From Gemmatimonadota bacterium (GTDB lineage Bacteria; Gemmatimonadota; Gemmatimonadetes; Gemmatimonadales; Gemmatimonadaceae): DNA of 36,830 nt. The first letter of the stretch is position 1; the number at the start of each line of letters is the position of its first letter. The notes beneath the pieces were generated by a model. That model saw only the letters and a list, made by a program, of their open reading frames with translations. It ran no database searches and was not told the DNA's origin. Below are positions 23,868 through 30,528 of this stretch, one piece after another. The position numbers and the translations under genes are program-made. The stretch covers positions 1 to 36,830 of the forward strand of contig JAJPIS010000079.1 in NCBI GenBank assembly GCA_021324635.1. The letters run 5' to 3'.

Positions 23868-25049
23868 CTACGGCCGGTGGGCGCCGCCCCCGCCCCCGCC
23901 CCCGCCCCCACCCCCACCCCCACCCCCACCCGAGGTCCGGGCGGGTGCGCTCGGCGTGGCCGGCGGTGTCGACGACGGTGGCGACGACGGGGGGGCGGAG
24001 GACCGCGTGTGCTCGCTGCCGTGCGCGGTCTGGGGCTTGGCGGCCACGATCGGACCGCCCGTGGGGCCGCGGGTCGTGGCACCGGCCGGCGGAGCCCCGC
24101 GGACGGTCACGGCCGCGCGGGAGCCGGTGACACCGTGCAGCATGGTCGGGACCCCGCCCGCGCCGGCGAGCGATCCGGCGTCCGGACCCCGGTGACGATA
24201 GGGCGGGGGCTGGCTCGGGTGGCGACCCGGCAGACATCCGCCGGAGCCATCGTGGTGCACGACGCAGACAGTGACGACCGCGGGCGGCGCGTACCCGATG
24301 CCCGGATAGGCACCCCCGCCCCCCACCCCGTAGCCGCCGCCATACGGCAGGGCGTACACGCCCCCGATGAACCCGCCGAGGAAGCCGTAGGCGGCGAACG
24401 GGTCGAAGAACCCGAGATCGGTCAGCGCATATGCGTCGGGGTAGAGCGCATCGGCCGGCGTCACGCTCGCCGTGGCCAGCGCGTCATAGGTGTTTTGCAA
24501 CGCCACGCAGGAAAGGTCCGACGCCCAGTCGGCGGGGTTCGTCGGGCGCACCGGGTCGAGCACCGCACCCAACACGGCGTCCGGGTCGCCGGGCGACGGA
24601 ACACGATTCCCGAGCGCGGTCGCCAGCGCGAGGGGATGGGTCGCGTACCGCTCGAGATGCAGGGGGCGACGGGATGCGACGAGGTAGAGGCAGGGAGGCA
24701 TGCCCGTCGGCGGCGCTCCCGCAAAGACGATCGACCGCTCCTCGCTCGCCTCACGCAGGTATGTGAGCGACACGGCGCGGACGCCCGCGGGCTCGGCGCG
24801 GTCGGGGGTAGCGTAGGGATAGAGGAGCTCCGTCCCGCGCTCGGGGAAGATCGCGAATACGGCGACGTACGCGGAGTCGCCGAGCTCGTATTGCAGGAAC
24901 GTCGGCTCGGACGGGAGGAGGGTGGCCCGGAGCGCGGGCTCCGAGGCGACCTCGACTGTCGAGGCGGTCGCGTTCTCCTGGGACCAAGCGACACCGGGGG
25001 CCGTCGCGATCGCGACGACTGCGGCGGGGATCACCGACACTATCCGCAC
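23868..25049 (-). CDS. Exported protein of unknown function with poly-Gly tail
   Basis: 393 residues that I cannot assign. A signal peptide (MRIVSVIPAAVVAIATAPGVAWSQ) precedes a domain of about 200 residues with FLQYELGDSAYVAVFAIFPE and ELLYPYATP, reminiscent of DUF4384-type domains that follow ideas of surface stress or appearance in the cell, though only loosely. Then come a Gly/Tyr/Pro-rich segment (about 225-275, with repeated GGGYGVGGGGAYPG-like strings), a Ser/Thr/Pro-rich stretch and a terminal run of about 16 Gly encoded by a hexamer repeat. GTG 25049 has GGGAGG a few bases upstream. It is probably periplasmic or surface-exposed. Confidence 0.65.
   Translation of the reverse strand: MRIVSVIPAAVVAIATAPGVAWSQENATASTVEVASEPALRATLLPSEPTFLQYELGDSAYVAVFAIFPERGTELLYPYATPDRAEPAGVRAVSLTYLREASEERSIVFAGAPPTGMPPCLYLVASRRPLHLERYATHPLALATALGNRVPSPGDPDAVLGAVLDPVRPTNPADWASDLSCVALQNTYDALATASVTPADALYPDAYALTDLGFFDPFAAYGFLGGFIGGVYALPYGGGYGVGGGGAYPGIGYAPPAVVTVCVVHHDGSGGCLPGRHPSQPPPYRHRGPDAGSLAGAGGVPTMLHGVTGSRAAVTVRGAPPAGATTRGPTGGPIVAAKPQTAHGSEHTRSSAPPSSPPSSTPPATPSAPARTSGGGGGGGGGGGGGGGGAHRP
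23883..23931. repeat. GGGGGC/GGGGGT hexanucleotide array at a gene end
   Basis: About eight hexamers (CCGCCC changing to CCCCCA), read on the minus strand as GGGGGT then GGGGGC and encoding poly-Gly. It lies within 25 bases of the glmS stop, so this G-quadruplex-prone tract sits at a convergent junction. Confidence 0.8.
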
Positions 25050-25289
25050 ACGCCCTCCCGAGCTCGCGCCGCGCCGGCGGTCCGGATCCGGTCCGCCCCG
25101 CGACCTACCCCAAAGGTACCCCGCCGACCAGTGAATTGCTGCATCGCCGGCCAACCCGCGGGCGGCGGGAGGCACGGCATACGGTCTGCGGGCGCACAAT
25201 GCGCGCCGCGTCTCGTCCGGACGACGGCATGCTCGCGGACACCGGTCCGCGCGCCCCCCAACCCATTTTTCTTGGCGAGTGGCTCGACG
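25050..25289. promoter_or_regulatory. Divergent control region of exported gene and csp
   Basis: 240 bases without a gene. On the minus strand TACCTT (25118-25113) could be the -10 box of the exported-protein gene, about 60 bases before its GTG. On the plus side a perfect 7-bp hairpin (25232-25249, loop ACCG) lies 40 bases before the csp ATG and may belong to a structured cold-shock leader. No -35 boxes are convincing. Confidence 0.35.
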
Positions 25290-25679
25290 ATGCGAATGAC
25301 GGGGACGGTCAAGTGGTTCAGCGATGAGAAAGGCTTCGGCTTCATCGCGCTCGGCAACGGGCAGAAGGACGTGTTCGTGCACCACACGAGCATTCGGGGG
25401 CAGGGGTTCAAGACGCTCGCCACGGGCGAGGCGGTGGAGTTCGATCTGGTACCGGGTGCAAAGGGTCCGGCAGCGACGAACCTGGTCCGGCTGCGGGAGG
25501 GCGGTGACGCACGAGACGCAGGCGCGCCCGAGCCGCCCCACCCGGCCACGGCTGGCCGGCGGCGGGACTCCTCGGCTGGCTGGCGGTCCGAGGGTGCCCG
25601 CTCGGCGCCCCGCGGCCATCGGGGCGGCGGTGGGGGTGGCGGCGGAGGCGGGAGAGGGCGCGTCGGCGAGGAGTGGTAG
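25290..25679 (+). CDS. Cold-shock protein with C-terminal extension
   Basis: 129 residues. The first 70 are a cold-shock domain: TGTVKWFSDEKGFGFI contains the RNP1 motif and DVFVHHTSI the RNP2 motif. Cold-shock proteins bind single-stranded RNA and DNA and act as RNA chaperones. The remaining 60 residues are Arg/Gly/Ala-rich, with ten Gly in a row before GRGRVGEEW, like an RGG-type nucleic-acid tail; classical CspA is about 70 residues. ATG 25290 or the in-frame ATG 25296 may be used. The gene ends 16 bases before the proposed dtd start, and its tail repeat overlaps the longer dtd reading. Confidence 0.9.
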   Translation: MRMTGTVKWFSDEKGFGFIALGNGQKDVFVHHTSIRGQGFKTLATGEAVEFDLVPGAKGPAATNLVRLREGGDARDAGAPEPPHPATAGRRRDSSAGWRSEGARSAPRGHRGGGGGGGGGGRGRVGEEW

Positions 25680-25695
25680 ACAGGCGGAGGCGCGC

Positions 25696-26154
25696 CTGCG
25701 CATCGTCCTTCAGCGGGTCGCGCGCGCGGCCGTCCGGATCGTCGGCGAGGAGGGGCCCCGGGCCGCGGGACAGATCGGCACCGGGTATCTCCTGCTCGTG
25801 GGGTTCAGGTCGGGCGATGCGGAGTCGGCCGACCAGCGACTCGCGTGGATGGCCGACAAGGTCGTCGGGCTGCGCCTCTTCGGCGACGCCGGCGGCAAGA
25901 TGAACCGGTCCCTGGCCGAGGTCGGGGGCAGCGCGCTCGTGGTCTCCCAGTTCACACTTTACGGCGACGCCCAGCGGGGCCGGCGACCCAGCTTCATCGA
26001 CGCCGCGCGTCCCGAGGAGGCGGAACCGCTCTACCAGCAGTTCGTGGCGCTGCTCCGGGCCCGCGGGGTGCCGGTCGAGACCGGCGAGTTCGGCGCGATG
26101 ATGGAGGTGGAACTGGTGAACGACGGACCGGTCACGCTCTGGTTGGAACGATGA
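25696..26154 (+). CDS. dtd: D-aminoacyl-tRNA deacylase
   Basis: 152 residues of DTD, which hydrolyses D-amino acids (and Gly-tRNA-Ala) off mischarged tRNA. The family signatures SQFTLYGD and NDGPVT (the last at the C-terminus, NDGPVTLWLE) are intact. The homologous N-terminus RIVLQRV begins directly after a CTG at 25696, exactly where relatives have Met, with GGAGG (25686-25690) 5 bases upstream. No in-frame ATG, GTG or TTG occurs here. The nearest is GTG 25636, which would add 20 Gly/Ala/Arg-rich residues encoded within the csp tail. I favour the CTG start. The stop overlaps the maf ATG by 4 bases. Confidence 0.9.
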   Translation: MRIVLQRVARAAVRIVGEEGPRAAGQIGTGYLLLVGFRSGDAESADQRLAWMADKVVGLRLFGDAGGKMNRSLAEVGGSALVVSQFTLYGDAQRGRRPSFIDAARPEEAEPLYQQFVALLRARGVPVETGEFGAMMEVELVNDGPVTLWLER

Positions 26155-26813
26155 GCCCCGCGTCGCCCCGCTCCTCGCCGCGTCGCCCGGACGCCCCCCC
26201 GCTCGCGGGCGGGGACCGCCCCGCTCCTCGCGTCGTGCTCGCGTCGCAGTCGCCGCGGCGGCGCGATCTCCTGTCGCTCATCCGGATCCCACACATCGTG
26301 CGGCCGGCCGACATCGACGAGTCCGTCCTGCCGGGCGAGACACCCGAGCGGTGCGTCGAGCGCCTCGCCCGGACCAAGGCCGGTCACCTCGCCGAGCGCG
26401 AGCCGGACGCCGTGGTCATCGGCGCGGATACGATCGTCGTGGTCGATGGCCGCATCCTCAACAAGCCGGCCGACGCGGCCGACGCGTGCGCGATGCTGCG
26501 GACACTCGCCGGCCGCTCACACACCGTCTTCACCGCCATCTGTGTCCGCTGGGGCACACGCGTCGCGGCCGGCGTCGAGCCGGTCAGGGTCCACTTTCGT
26601 CCGCTCACCGACAGCGAGATCGACGCGTATGTCGCGACGGGCGAGCCGATGGACAAGGCGGGCGCGTACGGCATTCAGGGATACGGGGCGACGATCGTCG
26701 ACCGCATCGAGGGGGATTTCTTCGCCGTCATGGGGCTCCCCTTGGTGCGGCTGGTCCGCCTGCTCGCGGACGTTGGCGTCGAGTACGAGTTCGGCGAGCT
26801 ACGGGTGGGCTAG
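26151..26813 (+). CDS. maf: Maf-family nucleoside triphosphate pyrophosphatase
   Basis: 220 residues. The substrate-binding start LASQSPRRRDLLSLI, then PADIDE, ARTKAGHLAE, VIGADTIVVVDG and GAYGIQGYGA are all conserved Maf motifs. The family hydrolyses dTTP/UTP or modified nucleotides, guarding the pool. About 25 Pro/Arg-rich residues precede the domain. ATG 26151 overlaps the dtd stop. Its TAG stop (26811-26813) shares the palindrome CTAG with the stop codon of the convergent glycosyltransferase. Confidence 0.94.
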   Translation: MSPASPRSSPRRPDAPPLAGGDRPAPRVVLASQSPRRRDLLSLIRIPHIVRPADIDESVLPGETPERCVERLARTKAGHLAEREPDAVVIGADTIVVVDGRILNKPADAADACAMLRTLAGRSHTVFTAICVRWGTRVAAGVEPVRVHFRPLTDSEIDAYVATGEPMDKAGAYGIQGYGATIVDRIEGDFFAVMGLPLVRLVRLLADVGVEYEFGELRVG

Positions 26814-27811
26814 GTCGGACGCGCGTACCGGGCGCGCCAGCGGTCGACTTTCTGAAGGACATCGTCGACGGTGATGCGGCGCATGCGGCCGGGGCGAAGC
26901 TGCATCGAGATGGCGTACGACTCGCCGGGATCGCCGTAGGCGTCGACGACGAGATCGTGGAACTTGCGGTACGGACCCGTCCGCTTGGGGTTCGTGTAGC
27001 CAAAGAGGCCGACCACCGGGCGGTCCAGGGCGACCGCCATGTGGAGTGGACCCGTGTCGGGGGAGAGTACCAGGGCGGCGCCGTCGAGGATGCCGACGAG
27101 CCCGCGCAGCCCGCACCCGAGCGCCGAGATGGCCCGGGGCGCACCTGCGCGAATCACCGCCGCCGCCCGCTGCTCGCGCGGCGAGGTCCCGCCGACGAGC
27201 ACGGGCTGGAGCCCGAAGTCGGCATCCAGCGCGGCCGCCACCTCGGCCCACCGATCGGGGAGCCAGTCCTTTTCCGGCTTGCTCGTGGCCACGACGATGG
27301 CGGCGGCGGGGCGGTCGAGTCGACCGAAAAAGGCGCGCTGCGCGGCGCGCTCCTCCGGCCAGGGGCCGAGGTCCCAGCGAACGGGCTCGTGGGCGACCCC
27401 GAGCGCGTCGAGAAACTCGAAGTACTGGTCCTGCACGTGCTGGCCCGTCGGGTGTGGCGCAATCCGGCGGGTGGTGAACAGCCAGTTCGCATCGCGCGCG
27501 CGGGCCCGATCGAACCCGAGCTTCACCGGCGCGCGCGTGAAGGCAGTCACGAGCCCCGCCTTGAAGTACACCTGGAGATCGAGCACGAGATCGAAGGGTC
27601 GGGTGCGCAGTGCGCGCCGCACCTCGGCGAACGCGCGCCAGCCGCGCCGGCGATCGAAGAGCACGAGCTCATCCACCGCCCAGTGACCGCGCACCAGCTC
27701 CGCCGGGCCGGGCTGGAGGATCCAGGTGATCCGGGCGGCCGGCACCTGACGCTTGATGGCGGTCAGCACCGGCAGCACGTGCACGGCGTCGCCGACGGCG
27801 CTCATCATCAC
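26810..27811 (-). CDS. Glycosyltransferase family 9 (heptosyltransferase-like)
   Basis: 333 or more residues of the GT9 family, which adds heptose to LPS cores. Landmarks are SAVGDAVHVLPVLTAIKRQVP, FDLVLDLQVYFKAGLV, ATSKPEKDWLPDRWAEVA and SPDTGPLHMAVALDRPVVGLFGYTNPKRTGPY. The first standard start is GTG 27811, but it cuts into the first beta strand: relatives read M-x-R-I-x-V-V before SAIGD. The upstream in-frame sequence ARIGVVM is present. CTG 27829 or CTG 27862, the latter overlapping the kinase stop as CTGA, would supply it. It follows a Kdo-kinase-like gene, so LPS core assembly is the likely context. Confidence 0.88.
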   Translation of the reverse strand: MMMSAVGDAVHVLPVLTAIKRQVPAARITWILQPGPAELVRGHWAVDELVLFDRRRGWRAFAEVRRALRTRPFDLVLDLQVYFKAGLVTAFTRAPVKLGFDRARARDANWLFTTRRIAPHPTGQHVQDQYFEFLDALGVAHEPVRWDLGPWPEERAAQRAFFGRLDRPAAAIVVATSKPEKDWLPDRWAEVAAALDADFGLQPVLVGGTSPREQRAAAVIRAGAPRAISALGCGLRGLVGILDGAALVLSPDTGPLHMAVALDRPVVGLFGYTNPKRTGPYRKFHDLVVDAYGDPGESYAISMQLRPGRMRRITVDDVLQKVDRWRARYARPT

Positions 27812-27858
27812 GACGCCGATGCGGGCCAGGCCCGTCGGCGGGGCGGCGACGGGCGCGC

Positions 27859-28596
27859 TCAGAGCAATCCCCGCTTCCGTGCCGATCGCTCGAGCCGGGC
27901 GCGATTCGCCCGGAGGACGGCCGGGTCGCCGGGCGGACGCCAGCGCACGCGGTCCACGTCGAGCGCGTACGCCGCGAGCGCGCCGTCGGGGCGCCCGGCG
28001 ATGAGCACGTTCTTGACGTTCAGGTCCGGGTGCTGGGCGCCGGCACGGGCGAGCGCGGCCAGCAGCTCATCGGTCGCCGCCCAGGCGGCAGCGCGGTCCG
28101 GCGCGGTGGGGGAGTGCGCCAGGCGCGCGCCCAGGTCGGCCCCGCCCGGGATCTCGCGCGTCGCGACATCGACCCGCCGAAAGCATCCGGCGGCGCGGTA
28201 CAGGACGTAGGCGACCACCTCGGGCGTCGGCACTCCGGCGGCCCGGAGCCTGAGTGCGACCGCCAGCTCGTGGGGGGCGCGCGTCGGCGGAACGAACAGG
28301 TCGCGCGTCACCGGGGCCAGCCATCCACCGTGTCGCACGCGCCGCACGACCACGCTCACGCCGCCGAGCGGCACGGCATAGACCGGCCCGCGCCCGTGGA
28401 GCGTGCGGCGTGCGGGATGGGCGGCGGCGGAGTCGTAGAGCGCGCCGGTCGCGAGCACGTCGCGCAACGCCGGCGCGAGCGAGGCCAGGACGACTCCTCC
28501 TGCCACGCGGGCCTCCCTCGCGCTGCCGATGGCGACGTAGCCCGGGGGGAGCGTGGCCATCACGCGTTCGAGCGGCGCGGGATGCGCCGCCGTCAC
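27859..28596 (-). CDS. Kdo kinase-like LPS kinase (KdkA family)
   Basis: 245 residues of the KdkA/Rfa-type small sugar-kinase family with a protein-kinase-like fold. The catalytic loop HPDLNVKNVLI and the metal-binding LDVDRVRWR are clear, and VSVVVRRVRHGGW resembles the N-terminal region of Kdo kinases. The expected role is phosphorylation of Kdo in the inner core of LPS, at the inner face of the membrane. The adjacent GT9 gene supports this, although no Kdo synthesis gene is visible. GTG 28596 follows the upstream stop by 7 bases; ATG 28560 is an alternative start. Confidence 0.83.
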   Translation of the reverse strand: MTAAHPAPLERVMATLPPGYVAIGSAREARVAGGVVLASLAPALRDVLATGALYDSAAAHPARRTLHGRGPVYAVPLGGVSVVVRRVRHGGWLAPVTRDLFVPPTRAPHELAVALRLRAAGVPTPEVVAYVLYRAAGCFRRVDVATREIPGGADLGARLAHSPTAPDRAAAWAATDELLAALARAGAQHPDLNVKNVLIAGRPDGALAAYALDVDRVRWRPPGDPAVLRANRARLERSARKRGLL

Positions 28597-28603
28597 GACT
28601 GCC

Positions 28604-30523
28604 TCAGAGGACCGGGCTCCCGGCGGTAGGGGGCCGGGACGCGCCGGCGGCGTCCAGCGCCTCGAGCACGACGCGGTAGACCGGGACGGGCTGCGCCTTG
28701 CCCTTGAGCTCGAGCGGCGGGCACTCCTCGAGCGGGGGCGGCCGGCGCAGCGCGCGCCGGATCGCGTCGCTCAGCAGGATCTGCCCGGCGTCGGCCGACG
28801 CGCAGAGGCGGCTCGCGGTGTTGACGGTGTCGCCGATGACCGTGAACTCGAGCCGGCGCTCGGAGCCGATGTTGCCGGCGAAGGCTTCGCCGTAGCTGAG
28901 GCCGACCCCGATCCCGAGTGCCGGCCGGCCCTCGCCACGCCACCGCGCGTTGAGTCCCTCGAGGGCGCGCATCATGTCGATCGCCGCCTGAACGGCGCGG
29001 TCGGCGTCGTCCGCCGTGCCGATCGGCGCGCCCCACTGCGCCATGACGGCGTCGCCCATGAACTTGTCGAGCGTCCCGCCGTGCCGGAACACGCACTCGA
29101 CCATCTCGGTGAAGTACTCGCTGAGCAGGCTCGCCATGTCGTCCGGGCGCATCGACTCGGACAGGACGGTGAAGTCGCGGATGTCACTGAAGAGCACCGC
29201 GACTGGGCGCTTCTCGCCGCCGAGCCGCACCGTGCGGGTCGCGCCGGCGATCTGTGCCGCCAGGTTGGGCGCAAAGTAGCGCTCGAAGTTGCTGCGGATG
29301 AGCATCTCGTGCCGGATCCGCTCGGAGAACTGACCGTTCTCGATCGCGACGGCGGCGATGCTGGCGAAGGCCGCCAGGAACTCGAGATCCTCTTCGTCGA
29401 CACGATGGGTCGAGGTCACGTTGTCGACGTAGAGCACGCCGAGCACTCGACGGTCGCCCCCGATCAGGGGAGCGCACATCGTGGAGCGCACGCGTTGCGC
29501 GAGAATCGATTCGCTGCCGAAGCGTGCGTCCTCGGTCGCGTTGTCGGAGAGGATCGCGACCCGCTCCTGGATCGCGCTGCGCGCGATGGACTGGGGGACG
29601 GACCGGTGGGGCGCGAGGCCGTGCCGATCGCGCGCCACCGTCGGCACCAGCTCGCCGCGCTCGTCGGCCAGCAGCACGGAGACGTAGTCGACGTCGAAGA
29701 TCTGGAGGCAGAACCCGACGATGGTGTCGAGGAGCGCGCCGACGTCGACGACGCGGGTGAGCCCCTTCGAGACCTCGAGGAGGATGGCGAGCTTCTGCTC
29801 GTTACGGGCGGGGTCGTGCCGGGCCGGCGTCGCCGTGCCCGGGCTCGTCCGCGCAACGCCCGTGGCGGCGTCCGCCGCACCGGCCCCGGAGGGGGGCGCG
29901 GCCGACGGCGGGGCGGCGAGCGGGACGGCGGGCGGCTCGATGCGCGCAGACCCCAGCGCCGGCGTGTGACGGAGCGCTGCGGCGAGCCCGCCGGCGGGCA
30001 TCCAGAGACCAGTCTCGGGGACCCTGACGCGCCGGACGATCGTCGCCGTGGGGTCGCCGCCGACCGCCTCGCCGTCTCGCTTCCCCCTCCCCCCGGCCCC
30101 CCTGCCGGGCGTGGTGGCGCTCGCGCTCCGGTCGGGAGCCCGGCTCGCTCCCGCGCCGGCTCCTTCGCCGGCCCGCGCGCCACCGGTTCGGCTTCCGCTC
30201 ACCACCCGGCCGCCCGCGCCGGAGAAGCCCGCCGCCCGCTCCGTGAGACGAAAGGAGACCCTGCCGAAGGACACGATGTCGCCGGCGCTGAGGCGCGACT
30301 GCTGGACTCGCGCGCCGTTCACGAACGTGCCGTTGCTGGAGCCGAGGTCGCGCACGGCCACCCCGCCCGCCGCGTCATCGTAGGTGACCTCGGCGTGGCG
30401 GCGAGAGATCGTGGGGTCGAAGACCGGGATGTCGCTCGTGAGCGCGCGCCCGATGATGAGCGAGCTGCCCAGTCGGAGCTCGAAGCTCTGTCCCCCTTCG
30501 GCGCTCGTCAACGCATAGGGCAT
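28604..30523 (-). CDS. FHA-GAF-class III adenylate/guanylate cyclase
   Basis: 639 residues with three domains: FHA (about 1-90; IIGRALTSDIPVFDPTISRRHAEV and DLGSSNGTFVNG), which binds phosphothreonine; a long Gly/Ala/Pro linker; GAF (about 245-390); and a class III cyclase (about 420-610). The cyclase keeps the metal Asp in FSDIRDF, the Lys and Asp of LDKFMGDAVM and the Asn/Arg of VNTASRL, so it should be active. ATP is the likely substrate, but sequence does not settle ATP versus GTP. It has no membrane segment. It lies 5 bases after trpE and 7 before the KdkA-like gene. A TATATT hexamer lies 9 bases before ATG 30523. Confidence 0.9.
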   Translation of the reverse strand: MPYALTSAEGGQSFELRLGSSLIIGRALTSDIPVFDPTISRRHAEVTYDDAAGGVAVRDLGSSNGTFVNGARVQQSRLSAGDIVSFGRVSFRLTERAAGFSGAGGRVVSGSRTGGARAGEGAGAGASRAPDRSASATTPGRGAGGRGKRDGEAVGGDPTATIVRRVRVPETGLWMPAGGLAAALRHTPALGSARIEPPAVPLAAPPSAAPPSGAGAADAATGVARTSPGTATPARHDPARNEQKLAILLEVSKGLTRVVDVGALLDTIVGFCLQIFDVDYVSVLLADERGELVPTVARDRHGLAPHRSVPQSIARSAIQERVAILSDNATEDARFGSESILAQRVRSTMCAPLIGGDRRVLGVLYVDNVTSTHRVDEEDLEFLAAFASIAAVAIENGQFSERIRHEMLIRSNFERYFAPNLAAQIAGATRTVRLGGEKRPVAVLFSDIRDFTVLSESMRPDDMASLLSEYFTEMVECVFRHGGTLDKFMGDAVMAQWGAPIGTADDADRAVQAAIDMMRALEGLNARWRGEGRPALGIGVGLSYGEAFAGNIGSERRLEFTVIGDTVNTASRLCASADAGQILLSDAIRRALRRPPPLEECPPLELKGKAQPVPVYRVVLEALDAAGASRPPTAGSPVL

Positions 30524-30528
30524 CCGCC

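Noticed and set aside
21993-25679. A 1228-codon frame over glmS and the exported gene
   Set aside because: Only its last part, the cold-shock protein, is real. The rest is a shadow of glmS and of the opposite-strand gene.
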